A stretch of DNA of 52,314 nucleotides from contig CAMKNB010000006.1 in the NCBI GenBank assembly GCA_946414095.1, positions 1-52,314 of the forward strand, given 5' to 3'. The translations under genes were made by a program, and so were the position numbers. This stretch comes from an uncultured Mycoplasmatota bacterium. Its GTDB lineage: Bacteria; Bacillota_I; Bacilli_A; RF39; UBA660. Positions 42,380-51,996 of the stretch are shown in pieces. Positions within the stretch are counted from its first letter, which is position 1; each line of letters opens with the position of its first letter. The notes beneath the pieces are model-generated. The model saw only the letters and a list, made by a program, of their open reading frames with translations, was not told the origin of the DNA and did not search any database.

Positions 42380-45300
42380 TTATGCATTAAATTTCATTGA
42401 ATATATTAATTCTAATAGTTCTTCAAGATAATATATATAATTTTTTTCTAATGATGCTTTAAGAAGTGTAATTATTATATTATTATTTTTATATGTAAAA
42501 TTGAATTTGGTTGTTATTTTTGACGAATCAACAAATAATTTTTCTATATTTATACTTTTATATACTTCTGGTTTTATCTTTATTATTGTTTTTAAATTAT
42601 CATTTTCCATTATTTTAACCATAGTAATTGCCAACAATTTTTCTAAGTACTTTTCGTGTGCATACAATTCTAATGACATATTTGTCATACCAAATCTGTC
42701 TCTAATCTCAGATAATACTTCGTTTAATTCTTTTTTGTTAGTAATTCCATTAATTTTTTTGTGTAAATCTATTATTATATTACTTTCATCTGTATATTCT
42801 TTTCCAATATGTGTTTCTACATCAATTGGTACAATATCATTTGTCTCATCTTCTTTTTCTGACACTCCATTAACTTCTTCATTTATTAAGTCTAAATACA
42901 TATTAACACCTACAGAATCTATAAATCCTGCTTGTTCTTTACCTAAAATATCACCTGCACCTCTAATTGCCAAATCTCTCATTGAAATCTTATAACCACT
43001 TCCAAGTTCAGTAAATTCTTTTATAGCATCTAATCTTTTTATTGCATTTGTATTTAAGACTTTTTCTTTTTTATACATTAAATATGCATATGCAATTTTA
43101 TCACTTCTACCAACTCTTCCTCTGATTTGATATAACTGACTTAGACCGAATTTATCACTATCTATTACAACTATTGTATTTGCATTTGGAATATCTATTC
43201 CATTTTCTATTATTGTAGTACTTACCAATACATCATATTTTTTGTTTGTAAAATCATATATAATATCTTGCATCTCATCTTTACCCATTTTACCATGAGC
43301 AAAGCATATTTTTGCTTCAGGTATTAGATTCTTATATTTATTAACAAGACTCTCCATATTCGTTATATTATTATATAAAATGTATGATTGCCCCTTTCTA
43401 GACATTTCTTTAAGAATTGCTTCTCTAATCAACATTTCATTATATTCAATAACATATGTTTGTACAGGATATCTATTTTTTGGAGCACTTTCTATTAAAG
43501 ATAAATCTCTTATTCCCACAAGTGACATTTGTAAACTCCTTGGAATTGGAGTAGCAGATACTGATAAAACATGAACATTTGATTTTAATTCTTTTATTTT
43601 TTCTTTTTGTTCAACACCAAATCGATGTTCCTCATCTATAACTAATAAGCCTAAATTTTTGAATTCTACATCCTTGCTCAATAATCTATGTGTACCAAAT
43701 ATTAAATCTATTTTTCCATCTTTAAGTTTATTAATCTTTTCTTGAACTTGTTTATTCGTAAAATGTCTATTTATTAAATCAATATTTACTCCATAATTTG
43801 CAAATCTTTTGATTGCACTGTCATATTGTTGATGAGAAAGAAGAGTTGTTGGACATAAGTATGCAACTTGTTTTCCATTCAATATTGTTTTAAAAATTGC
43901 TCTAAATATTACTTCTGTTTTTCCATAACCAACATCACCACAAAGAAGTCTTTCCATTGGCCTTGACTTTTCTAAATCGGCTTTAATTTCATTAATTGCC
44001 TTTAATTGATCTACTGTTTCTTCATATTCAAATTCACTTTCAAATAATAATTGATTCTCATCATCTTTTTTAAATGGCTCAACTACAGCTTTATTTCTCT
44101 CTTTGTATATTTTTAATAATTCTGAAGTTATATTTTTAATTCTTTCCTTAATTTTTAATTTTGTTTTAGTCCACTCTATACTATTTAATTTATTAATAGT
44201 AGGTCTACTTCCTTCTTTAGCAGCATATTTATACAATTTAGTTATATCTTCTACAGGCATATATAACTTATCATTTCCCTTATATTGTATTAAAAGATAA
44301 TCTCTTTTCATTCCATTCTTTTCAATAGTTGTTATACCTTTATATATTCCTATTCCAGATTTTCTATGTACAACATAATCACCTATATTAATTCCATCTA
44401 AAGAAAGTATTTTATCTCCGTAAGAACTATCCTTAATTATTTCCTTTTTTTTGTAATTGTCAATTAAATCATATTCTGAATAATAATAATTATTTTTATA
44501 CACAAAGCCATGATTTAGTGTGTCTTTTTTTATTTTAATGTTTTTGTTTATTAATTTTATATCATTTATAATTTTATTGTCTTTTGCATATAAAACTCCA
44601 TTTGTTTTTATTATATCCTCTACAAATTTTTGCTTATTCAAATTATACTTTTCAATTGATGTGGCATTTATAACTAAATCACAATTTCTATTGTTAATTG
44701 TATCAAAATACATATCATCTTTCTTAATTAAATCAGATAATTTATAAATTTCGTTTTCAATATTTAAGTATTTAATTTGAGGTAGTATCATTTTTTCTTG
44801 TTCTTTAATCTGATTTATATTATTAAATACCACTATATTATCATCTATAAATTCTCTCAAAGATGAATTATTATTGCCAAAGTCATCCTTTATTGTACCT
44901 ACTGTGATTTCATTTATTTCTTTGTTTGATTTTTGACTAACTATATCAAAATATTTAATTTTTTCTATTTGATTATCAAATAATTCTATTCTAATAGGGT
45001 TTTCTTCATTTATAGGAAAAATATCTATTACAAATCCTCTTACAGAAAAATCAGAAGTATTATAAACAACACTCTCTCTTTTATAACCATTGACTAAAAG
45101 CTTTTTTATCAAATCTTCTCTATCTATTATGTCCCCTACTTTTAAAATAATCTTACTATTAATGTATTCTTTTTTATTCGGAACTTTTTTAATAAAACTG
45201 TTAAAATGTACGATTATTATTTTTTTTGTCTTATCATTTATTTTATTTAAAAGATTTACTCTCATATATAGCAATTCAGGAGACGCCGCAATTGCTTTTT

Positions 45301-45532
45301 TATTCATAAAATCATCTTCTGGAAATAAATATACATTATCAATATAATTTTTAATATCATTATAAGTTTCAGTTGCTTCATTTAAGGTTGAATAAACAAG
45401 AATAATATTTTTATTACACTTAAAATAAATATATAATAGCAACTGATTATATATTTCATTTTTACTTACTGATATCTTCTTATTATTGTTAATATCAAAA
45501 TCGAATAGTTTAAATGCTAAAGATTCTTTCAT
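42380..45532 (-). CDS. mfd: Transcription-repair coupling factor
   Basis: DNA translocase that removes stalled RNA polymerase and recruits UvrA. Seen in order: a UvrB-like N-terminal part (FPEDDFMNKKAIAASPELLYMR, IDIFPINEENPIRIELFD), the RNA polymerase-interacting domain (GDYVVHRKSGIGIYKG), and the helicase core with Walker A GDVGYGKTE, DEEH and late GRVGR. The C-terminal TRCF domain follows. At about 1050 aa it is roughly 100 residues shorter than Bacillus Mfd. Two ATGs are possible: 45532, just after the pth stop, and 45544, overlapping pth. I prefer the former, weakly. Confidence 0.96.
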   Translation of the reverse strand: MKESLAFKLFDFDINNNKKISVSKNEIYNQLLLYIYFKCNKNIILVYSTLNEATETYNDIKNYIDNVYLFPEDDFMNKKAIAASPELLYMRVNLLNKINDKTKKIIIVHFNSFIKKVPNKKEYINSKIILKVGDIIDREDLIKKLLVNGYKRESVVYNTSDFSVRGFVIDIFPINEENPIRIELFDNQIEKIKYFDIVSQKSNKEINEITVGTIKDDFGNNNSSLREFIDDNIVVFNNINQIKEQEKMILPQIKYLNIENEIYKLSDLIKKDDMYFDTINNRNCDLVINATSIEKYNLNKQKFVEDIIKTNGVLYAKDNKIINDIKLINKNIKIKKDTLNHGFVYKNNYYYSEYDLIDNYKKKEIIKDSSYGDKILSLDGINIGDYVVHRKSGIGIYKGITTIEKNGMKRDYLLIQYKGNDKLYMPVEDITKLYKYAAKEGSRPTINKLNSIEWTKTKLKIKERIKNITSELLKIYKERNKAVVEPFKKDDENQLLFESEFEYEETVDQLKAINEIKADLEKSRPMERLLCGDVGYGKTEVIFRAIFKTILNGKQVAYLCPTTLLSHQQYDSAIKRFANYGVNIDLINRHFTNKQVQEKINKLKDGKIDLIFGTHRLLSKDVEFKNLGLLVIDEEHRFGVEQKEKIKELKSNVHVLSVSATPIPRSLQMSLVGIRDLSLIESAPKNRYPVQTYVIEYNEMLIREAILKEMSRKGQSYILYNNITNMESLVNKYKNLIPEAKICFAHGKMGKDEMQDIIYDFTNKKYDVLVSTTIIENGIDIPNANTIVVIDSDKFGLSQLYQIRGRVGRSDKIAYAYLMYKKEKVLNTNAIKRLDAIKEFTELGSGYKISMRDLAIRGAGDILGKEQAGFIDSVGVNMYLDLINEEVNGVSEKEDETNDIVPIDVETHIGKEYTDESNIIIDLHKKINGITNKKELNEVLSEIRDRFGMTNMSLELYAHEKYLEKLLAITMVKIMENDNLKTIIKIKPEVYKSINIEKLFVDSSKITTKFNFTYKNNNIIITLLKASLEKNYIYYLEELLELIYSMKFNA

Positions 45533-45533
45533 A

Positions 45534-46088
45534 TTAAATACCATTATATTTTCTCATTAACTCATCAATATCACATATAGTAATGTCATCTATAACATTA
45601 CTTATAATAAGAAGAATTTTATTAATTTTTTCCATTTCTGAATTACTAAATTTTTTTAGAACATAATCTTCCAATGGTATCTCATTTTTTGAAATACCTA
45701 TTCTTATTCTCTTTATATTTTCTGTTTTTAAACATTTAATAATACTATTTATTCCATTATGTCCACCTGAACTACCACTTCTTTTAATTTTAAATGTTCC
45801 TAATTCAAAATCTATATCATCATAAATTACAAAAATATCATCTATATTTATATTGTAATATTTTACGAATTTTAAAACACATTCACCAGATAGATTCATA
45901 TAAGTTTGTGGTTTTAATAAAATAACTTTTTCATTATTAATAGTAAATTCAGAATAATCTCCACTTTTCCCTTTTTTAAAAGATAGATTATTTTTTTGAG
46001 CATAATAATCTATAGCCATAAAACCACAATTATGTCTTGTTTTTTCATACTGTTTTCCTGGATTTCCCAAACCTACTATTAATTTCAT
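45534..46088 (-). CDS. pth: Peptidyl-tRNA hydrolase
   Basis: Releases tRNA from peptidyl-tRNAs that drop off the ribosome. The family start MKLIVGLGNPGKQYEKTRHNCGF contains the catalytic His at residue 19. YMNLSGECV and YDDIDFELGTFKIKRSGSSGGHNGI complete the active-site cleft. The length (184 aa) is typical. The ATG overlaps the rsmI stop (TAATG). pth-mfd-spoVT forms a block that in B. subtilis lies after spoVG instead. Confidence 0.97.
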   Translation of the reverse strand: MKLIVGLGNPGKQYEKTRHNCGFMAIDYYAQKNNLSFKKGKSGDYSEFTINNEKVILLKPQTYMNLSGECVLKFVKYYNINIDDIFVIYDDIDFELGTFKIKRSGSSGGHNGINSIIKCLKTENIKRIRIGISKNEIPLEDYVLKKFSNSEMEKINKILLIISNVIDDITICDIDELMRKYNGI

Positions 46089-46927
46089 TATTGCTCCTTT
46101 ACTTCATTATATACCTTATTTTTATTTATATTGTATTCTAATGATATTTTTTTGACTGCATCCCTTGTAGACATACCATTTTTTACATATTCATCTACCA
46201 ATTTTTTATAATCAATATTTATTGTTTTTATTTCCTTATTACCTTCAACTATTATTACAATTTCACCTTTTATATTATCACACATATCTAATAATTCTAA
46301 AAGACTACCTCTAATTACTTCTTCATGTATTTTTGATATTTCTCTAATTATTGCTGCTTTGCGATTGCCTAGTACATCATACAATAATTGTACTGTGTTT
46401 TTTAATCTATATGGTGATTCATAAAAAATTATTGGTACATTTATACTTTTAAGTTGTATTAATTGTTTTCTTGCTAATTCTTTCTTATTATTTAAAAAAC
46501 CAAAAAATAAGAATTTTTCATTGCTTATTCCTGACATATTTAATGCAGGTAATAATGCATTTGGACCAGGTAAAGATATAACATTGATATCATTTTTAAT
46601 ACATTCATCAACAATTATATTACCAGGATCACTTATTAATGGTGTTCCTCTATCTGTAACATAAGCTATATTTTTTCCATTTTTTAATATATTTACTATT
46701 TTATCTTTGTGTTTCATCTCAGTATATTTGTGACATGATTCAATTCTTTTATCTATTTTATAATATTTCAATAAATTATATGTTTCTCTTGTATCTTCAG
46801 CATATACAATATCCACTTCTTTTAAAATATTCAAAGCTCTAAATGTAATATCTTCTAAATTTCCAATTGGAGTTGGAACTAAGTATAAATTACCAAATTT
46901 ATTTTTTTCATAACTTTTTTGTATCAT
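46088..46927 (-). CDS. rsmI: 16S rRNA 2'-O-methyltransferase RsmI
   Basis: Methylates the ribose of C1402 in 16S rRNA. It is a class III (tetrapyrrole methylase-fold) methyltransferase with LYLVPTPIGNLEDIT near the N-terminus, YAEDTR, then TDRGTPLISDPG and LPGPNALLPAL. The length (279 aa) is normal. It lies immediately after the yabB-like methyltransferase gene (yabB-yabC order as in Bacillus) and is translationally coupled to pth. Confidence 0.96.
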   Translation of the reverse strand: MIQKSYEKNKFGNLYLVPTPIGNLEDITFRALNILKEVDIVYAEDTRETYNLLKYYKIDKRIESCHKYTEMKHKDKIVNILKNGKNIAYVTDRGTPLISDPGNIIVDECIKNDINVISLPGPNALLPALNMSGISNEKFLFFGFLNNKKELARKQLIQLKSINVPIIFYESPYRLKNTVQLLYDVLGNRKAAIIREISKIHEEVIRGSLLELLDMCDNIKGEIVIIVEGNKEIKTINIDYKKLVDEYVKNGMSTRDAVKKISLEYNINKNKVYNEVKEQ

Positions 46928-47665
46928 TTAATCACTTCCAAATATTTTTAATACTTCGTTTGTATAACTACCATCTTCATTGTGAACAATTAATGGATTT
47001 AAAACTTTGAGTCCTGGATTACCATTTTTTCTTCCGTCTATAAGAATTATATTAGATTCTGAATTCTTTTTAGGATAAATAAATTGAATTCTTTTTGGTT
47101 CTATATTATTTTTTTTCATTTTTTCTATTATTTCAATTAATCTATCAGTTCTATGAACCATACATAAAGAACCACCATTCTTTAATAATTTTTTTGCTGT
47201 TAATATTATATCCTCAAGAGTAATTTTTATTTCATGTCTTGCTACTGATTTAATATCATTTTCATTCAAGATACTATTTTTATTATATTTAAAATATGGT
47301 GGATTGCATGTAATAATATCAAATGTATCTGTTTCAAATTTTTTACATACTTTTTTTACATCTTCATTGATAATTTCTATATTGTCAGAATGGTTTAATT
47401 TAACACTTTCAATAGCTAATTTATATATTTCTTTTTGCAATTCAACACCTATTATATTGGCTTTTGTCCTAGTTGATAGTATCAATGGGATTGGTGCATT
47501 TCCAGTACACAAATCCAGTATTTTTTTTGTATTTGGTGTAATATTAACAAAATTAGGGAGCAAAATTGAATCAAGACTAAAATTAAAATAATTTTTATCC
47601 TGCATTATTTTAAGATTTTTATAATTTACCAAATCATTTATTACTTTTTTTTCTTCTTTTTTCAT
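46928..47665 (-). CDS. tRNA1(Val) A37 N6-methyltransferase-like (YabB/TrmN6)
   Basis: A class I SAM-dependent methyltransferase. It has DLCTGNAPIPLILSTRTKA for SAM binding, VELQKEIY and the NPPY catalytic motif (TCNPPYFKY), which indicates N6-adenine methylation. The E. coli relative modifies A37 of tRNA-Val. The ATG has AGAGGATA upstream and overlaps yaaT by 32 bases. The N-terminus aligns with Bacillus YabB over NLKIMQD...FSLDS, which supports the long overlap. Confidence 0.9.
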   Translation of the reverse strand: MKKEEKKVINDLVNYKNLKIMQDKNYFNFSLDSILLPNFVNITPNTKKILDLCTGNAPIPLILSTRTKANIIGVELQKEIYKLAIESVKLNHSDNIEIINEDVKKVCKKFETDTFDIITCNPPYFKYNKNSILNENDIKSVARHEIKITLEDIILTAKKLLKNGGSLCMVHRTDRLIEIIEKMKKNNIEPKRIQFIYPKKNSESNIILIDGRKNGNPGLKVLNPLIVHNEDGSYTNEVLKIFGSD

Positions 47666-48440
47666 TATCCTCTAATGGAACAGTTACTTCAATTTTATTA
47701 TTATCTTCAGTAACCATAATGTATTTTCTTCTAGGTATGTCTAAAGATATTACCATTCCCTCTTCTCCATTATGTTTTATTTTATCACCCACTTCAGGCA
47801 ATCCTTTTCTTAATTCTGTATAAGTATTATCTTCATATTTTAAACAACATAATAATCTTCCACATAAGCCATTAATTTTATTTGGATTTAGTGATAAATT
47901 TTGATTTTTGACTTGAGCAATACCAACAGAGTCTAAGTCATTTAAAAAAGATGAACAACATATTTTTCTTCCACATTGACCTATTCCGGATATTTCTTTA
48001 GCTTTATCTCTTACACCAACTTGTCTTAATTCTATTCTTGTTTTATAAATAGCTGCCAATTGCTTAGCAAGTTCTCTAAAATCTACTCTATTATCAGATA
48101 AAAATTGAAAAACTAATTGTTTTCTATCAAATGTGTAGTAAGAATCTATCAATTTCATATCTAATTCTAGTTTTTTTATTAATTCTTCAGCCTTTAATAA
48201 TGCATTCTTTGCATCAAGTATATTCTTTTGATTTTGCTTTTCATCTTTTTTATCTGCAATTTTGATTACATTCGAATGTTCTTGATTATCTTCTTTAAGA
48301 TTAATTGCAGCTACTTTACCATACTGCTGACCTCTTTCAGTTTCAACAATCACTGAATCATCTATATTCAATTCTAGATTGTTACTATTAAAAACATATA
48401 TTTTACCATTTTTTTTAAATTCAATTCCTACTAGTTTCAT
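47634..48440 (-). CDS. yaaT: PSP1-domain protein YaaT (RicT)
   Basis: A 268-aa PSP1-family protein. In B. subtilis YaaT works with YlbF and YmcA as the Y-complex, which supports RNase Y-dependent mRNA processing and influences Spo0A phosphorylation. It has the typical Cys-rich stretch GQCGRKICCSSFLNDLD and INGLCGRLLCCLKYE, a possible iron-sulfur site. GGAGATG precedes the ATG. The gene overlaps both neighbours (holB by 20 bases, the methyltransferase by 32), in the order known from Bacillus. Expected in the cytosol. Confidence 0.95.
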   Translation of the reverse strand: MKLVGIEFKKNGKIYVFNSNNLELNIDDSVIVETERGQQYGKVAAINLKEDNQEHSNVIKIADKKDEKQNQKNILDAKNALLKAEELIKKLELDMKLIDSYYTFDRKQLVFQFLSDNRVDFRELAKQLAAIYKTRIELRQVGVRDKAKEISGIGQCGRKICCSSFLNDLDSVGIAQVKNQNLSLNPNKINGLCGRLLCCLKYEDNTYTELRKGLPEVGDKIKHNGEEGMVISLDIPRRKYIMVTEDNNKIEVTVPLEDNEKRRKKSNK

Positions 48441-49194
48441 TATTACATCTCCAAAATTCTATAATTAATCTATCCAAGCAAAGATTTTTATTTAAATTAT
48501 AATCTAACATTGATATTATATCATTTATTATTAAAATTTTCTTGCATATTTTAGCAATATCTATATTATTATCTCTGTTTATTTCATCATTTAAAATATT
48601 ATTGTATTTTTTTAGCATTATCCTTAATATTAATAATAATTCATTTTTATCATTTATTTTATTATAAAATGAGTAATTTTCAGATATAAATTTAACATCA
48701 TTTTTTTCTAGTTCCTCTATCATATTTAATGTTAAATCATTGTATTCATTTTCTACATTTTCATCGAAATTACCTATAAATATTTTTTGACATCTACTAA
48801 TTATTGTAGATTTAACTGCATCTAAATTTTTTGTTATTAAGAAAGCATATACATTTTGTGGCGGTTCCTCAAGAGTTTTTAGTATTGCATTATATGAAAA
48901 ATCATTTAGTAATTCACATTCATCAATAATATATACTTTTAAGCTATTAAATTGTGAAGTTTTTGAAACATTTTCTAATAACTCTTTAATTTCATTTTTA
49001 GATATTTTTGAATCTTCATTTTTTAAAATTTGTATATCTATACTAGAATTTTCACTTTTATTAAAAAAATAGGTTTTTAATATTTTATCTAATTCTTCTC
49101 TAATAAGATCATATTTTGTGTTTCCTATAAGATAAGATTGTACTAATTTATTTTCACCTTTTAATTTTTTAAAATATTCAGATAATTTAGTCAA
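48421..49194 (-). CDS. holB: DNA polymerase III delta' subunit
   Basis: Clamp-loader subunit related to DnaX. SYLIGNTKYD stands at the degenerate nucleotide-binding region, and the conserved AAA+ block KVYIIDECELLNDFSYNAILKTLEEPP ends in an SRCQ sensor (ISRCQK). No Walker A is present, as expected for delta'. I choose TTG at 49194, 2 bases after the bofA stop and 5 bases after GGAGG; the frame opens at an earlier TTG that precedes the site. The resulting 257 aa is short for the family, mainly at the C-terminus. Confidence 0.92.
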   Translation of the reverse strand: MTKLSEYFKKLKGENKLVQSYLIGNTKYDLIREELDKILKTYFFNKSENSSIDIQILKNEDSKISKNEIKELLENVSKTSQFNSLKVYIIDECELLNDFSYNAILKTLEEPPQNVYAFLITKNLDAVKSTIISRCQKIFIGNFDENVENEYNDLTLNMIEELEKNDVKFISENYSFYNKINDKNELLLILRIMLKKYNNILNDEINRDNNIDIAKICKKILIINDIISMLDYNLNKNLCLDRLIIEFWRCNNETSRN

Positions 49195-49195
49195 G

Positions 49196-49381
49196 TTAAC
49201 CTCCAAACAAATAATATTTTAAATATATTATAGCTATTATTCCAAAAAAGTCAAAAAAATATATTACGAAAATCGTGTAAACATTAATTGGAAAAGTTTT
49301 TCCAGTTTTACTTATTATTACATTTATAGTATATAATAAACATAATGAATACACAATTTTTTGTAATATACTAATAATCAT
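49196..49381 (-). CDS. bofA: BofA-like sporulation membrane protein
   Basis: A 61-aa protein with two hydrophobic helices (residues ~4-22 and ~34-56). BofA inhibits the SpoIVFB protease until pro-sigma-K activation. The tail PINVYTIFVIYFFDFFGIIAIIYLKY follows the family's IN-x2-T-x2-V...G...LK pattern, though the usual GxLGxPG glycines are largely lost. Position between recR and the downstream genes matches bofA in Bacillus, and this carries most of the weight. GGGTG precedes the ATG. Shorter than the 87-aa Bacillus protein. Confidence 0.7.
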   Translation of the reverse strand: MIISILQKIVYSLCLLYTINVIISKTGKTFPINVYTIFVIYFFDFFGIIAIIYLKYYLFGG

Positions 49382-49420
49382 CTTAAAACACCCATTAAAA
49401 TCTATGTATTATATTACATT

Positions 49421-50020
49421 TTATGAAATAATTTTTCTATCATCCCATGCTTTTGAAATCATTATTGGATCTAAATATTCTATATCGCTACCCATAGGAA
49501 TTCCATATGAAAGTCTAGATACTTTTATATCAAATTTCTCCAACAACTTTTGAATATATAAAGATGTAACTTCTCCTTCGATTGAAGGATTTAATGCTAT
49601 TATTATTTCTTTTACATCCTTAGTTATCCTATTTTTTATTAGTGATTCGATATTTAAATCTTCTGGATTTTTTCCTTCTATTGGTGATATTAAACCATTA
49701 ATGACATGATAAAATCCTCTATATTTTTTTGTTTTTTCTATAAAAAATACGCTTTTAGAATCTTCAACTATACATATGGTAGATTTATCTCTATCATCAC
49801 TTTCACAAATTTCACATTTATTGTAATCACTTAAACATCCACAAATTTCACAATTTCTAATTTTTTTCTTAAATTCGATAAGTGAATTTGCTAAGTTTTC
49901 TACTTCATCCATATCTCTTTCATAAATTGCATACACATATCTCTCTGCTGTTTTTTCTCCCACTCCTGGTAAAATTGTTAAGTCGTTTGCTAAATTTTCA
50001 AAACTTTTTGGTAAAAACAT
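49421..50020 (-). CDS. recR: Recombination mediator RecR
   Basis: Works with RecF and RecO to load RecA on gapped DNA. Visible parts are the helix-hairpin-helix LPGVGEKTAERYVYAI, a four-Cys zinc finger (CEICGCLSDYNKCEIC) and a Toprim domain (ICIVEDSKSV, ALNPSIEGEVTS). A C-terminal Walker B-like segment completes the 199 aa, the usual length. The ribosome-binding site GGGGGTC is inside the end of yaaK. Part of the dnaX-yaaK-recR operon found in most bacteria. Confidence 0.97.
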   Translation of the reverse strand: MFLPKSFENLANDLTILPGVGEKTAERYVYAIYERDMDEVENLANSLIEFKKKIRNCEICGCLSDYNKCEICESDDRDKSTICIVEDSKSVFFIEKTKKYRGFYHVINGLISPIEGKNPEDLNIESLIKNRITKDVKEIIIALNPSIEGEVTSLYIQKLLEKFDIKVSRLSYGIPMGSDIEYLDPIMISKAWDDRKIIS

Positions 50021-50022
50021 AT

Positions 50023-50316
50023 TTAAAATAGACCCCCAAGTCCATTTGTATACTTTCCTAATTTTACTTCTTTAGTTTTACTTACTTGATTTATAACATC
50101 ATTCACTGCCACTAAAATAATATCTTCTAACATTTCTTTGTCATCCAATATAGAACTATTTTTAATTTCTATTTTTTTTATTTCATTAGTACCTAAACAT
50201 TCAACTAAAATACTTTCGTTTTCATATTTAAAAGTAGTTTCATTTATTTCACTAGTTGTTTTTTCTATCTCCTTTTGTAATTTTCTGGCTTGTGCCATCA
50301 TAGCTTGCATATTCAT
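50023..50316 (-). CDS. yaaK: YbaB/EbfC family nucleoid-associated protein
   Basis: A small dimeric DNA-binding protein. The N-terminal helix MNMQAMMAQARKLQKEIEK and the strand-rich core are typical. A closing helix is followed by a C-terminal GLGGLF. It has been linked to nucleoid organisation and recombination in other bacteria. I use the ATG at 50316 (97 aa); AAGGA has good spacing to it, while the in-frame ATG at 50325 abuts that site. Sits between dnaX and recR as expected. Confidence 0.93.
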   Translation of the reverse strand: MNMQAMMAQARKLQKEIEKTTSEINETTFKYENESILVECLGTNEIKKIEIKNSSILDDKEMLEDIILVAVNDVINQVSKTKEVKLGKYTNGLGGLF

Positions 50317-50331
50317 TTTAATCATTTCCTT

Positions 50332-51954
50332 TCATTCTTCAGTTACATGTATATTTCCAAATATATTTTCTATTTTACCTTCAACATTTTTAACGTTATT
50401 TGAAACAATCTTTTCTTTTTTTATGTCAGTATAGACGTATTTTATTCCTTTTTTTACGTTAGAAATGTATTCTTTCTTTATTTCTTTCCAATTTTCAGAG
50501 GAAATACCTACAACTTCATACTCAATATTATATAATAATTTTAAAAATTTTACTATCAAATCAACATTTTTATCAAATAATATTACTTCAAATTCTTTAT
50601 TAAAAGTAAACAATATATTTTTTTCAGATACAACTTCCGGGGATGATTTTAAAAGTAAATTTGCTATAGAATTATATTTTTTATCAGTAACATAGTCTTT
50701 GATTATATTAAATTTATCAATAAATTCTATCTTTGATCTTTTATTTGCTAGACTTAAGCAATTATTGATTAATATATTTTTATTATCAACAATCGATGTT
50801 TCAGAATCACTATCATTTACATCTTTATCGTCTTTTTTGATTTTCAAGTTACTAGAATCATTCTTTTGTAAGGAATTATCAAAAAATGTTAATGCCATTT
50901 TAATAAAATATATTTTTATTAAAATTTTTTGATCTGTACTTTTTTTCATATTATATAATAAATCAAACATTTGTTTGGAAATATCAATTAATTTATCTAA
51001 ATCAATCTTTGAAAATTGTGATAATTTTTTTTCATAATCATTTGAAAAATAATTATTTGTACTATTATATATAATAATATTTTCAATTTTTGTTTGTAAT
51101 TGATTTACAATTGATGGAATATTTTTTCCCTGTGAATATAATGAGTCTATATAATTAATAGTATCTTTTATATTACCATTAACAATATTTTTAATAATGT
51201 CGAATTGTTCTTCATCATTTATTATACCAAGTAAATTGTATATATCATCTGATTTAATATTTTCGTTAAGAGATAATGATTGATCAAGAAGATTTATAGC
51301 ATCTCTAAGTCCACCATCACTTAAATTAGCTATCAGTTTTATACAATTATCATCCACACTATTTAATCTATTTTCATTTTTGCATATATATTTTAATCTT
51401 TCTTCTATTTCAACATCATTCAATTTTTTAAAATTAAATTTTTGACATCTAGATAAAACTGTAGAAGGTATTTTATTAATTTCTGTTGTTGCTAAAATAA
51501 AAATAACATGACTTGGGGGTTCTTCCAATGTTTTTAATAATGCATTAAAAGCACTATCAGATAACATATGTACTTCATCAATTATATAAATTTTATATTT
51601 TAGATTTGATGGTAATAATTTAACATTGTTTCTTATTTCTCTGATTTCATCTACTCCGTTATTACTTGCTGCATCAATTTCTATAATATCAATTTCATCT
51701 TCAATTTTTTTTAAACAATTATCACATTTACCGCAAACATCACCATCTACGCTATTTAAACAATTTACTGCTCGTGAAAAAATCTTAGCTACACTGGTTT
51801 TACCAGTTCCTCTAGGTCCAGAAAAAATATAAGCATGACCTATTTTATTTAATTTTATACTATTTTTTAAAATATTTATTATTGTTGTTTGACCTACAAC
51901 TTCAGAAAATTTCTTAGGTCTATATTTTCTGTATAGTGATATATATTCAGTCAT
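50332..51954 (-). CDS. dnaX: DNA polymerase III subunits gamma/tau
   Basis: ATPase of the replicative clamp loader. The N-terminal AAA+ module has Walker A GPRGTGKTS (about residues 45-53), a zinc finger CGKCDNC with an upstream Cys, the DEVHMLSDSAFNALLKTLEEPP Walker B region and an SRCQ sensor. Beyond ~residue 370 is an Asp/Ser/Asn-rich linker and a small tau-like tail. GGGGAGG precedes the ATG. I did not see a clear programmed-frameshift site. It leads dnaX-yaaK-recR and lies 42 bases after the tadA-like gene. Confidence 0.97.
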   Translation of the reverse strand: MTEYISLYRKYRPKKFSEVVGQTTIINILKNSIKLNKIGHAYIFSGPRGTGKTSVAKIFSRAVNCLNSVDGDVCGKCDNCLKKIEDEIDIIEIDAASNNGVDEIREIRNNVKLLPSNLKYKIYIIDEVHMLSDSAFNALLKTLEEPPSHVIFILATTEINKIPSTVLSRCQKFNFKKLNDVEIEERLKYICKNENRLNSVDDNCIKLIANLSDGGLRDAINLLDQSLSLNENIKSDDIYNLLGIINDEEQFDIIKNIVNGNIKDTINYIDSLYSQGKNIPSIVNQLQTKIENIIIYNSTNNYFSNDYEKKLSQFSKIDLDKLIDISKQMFDLLYNMKKSTDQKILIKIYFIKMALTFFDNSLQKNDSSNLKIKKDDKDVNDSDSETSIVDNKNILINNCLSLANKRSKIEFIDKFNIIKDYVTDKKYNSIANLLLKSSPEVVSEKNILFTFNKEFEVILFDKNVDLIVKFLKLLYNIEYEVVGISSENWKEIKKEYISNVKKGIKYVYTDIKKEKIVSNNVKNVEGKIENIFGNIHVTEE

Positions 51955-51970
51955 AATAACCTCCCCTTTA

Positions 51971-51979
51971 ATTTTATCA
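51971..51979 (-). promoter_or_regulatory. Possible extended -10 promoter of dnaX
   Basis: TGATAAAAT on the minus strand fits TGnTAnAAT, about 16 bases before the ATG. No good -35. Read-through from the tadA-like gene is equally possible, as no terminator separates them. Confidence 0.35.
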
Positions 51980-51996
51980 AATTATTATTAGATAAT

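Noticed and set aside
50332..51954. Programmed frameshift in dnaX producing a short gamma form
   Set aside because: Some A-rich stretches exist, but I found no convincing slippery heptamer with a following hairpin in the right region.
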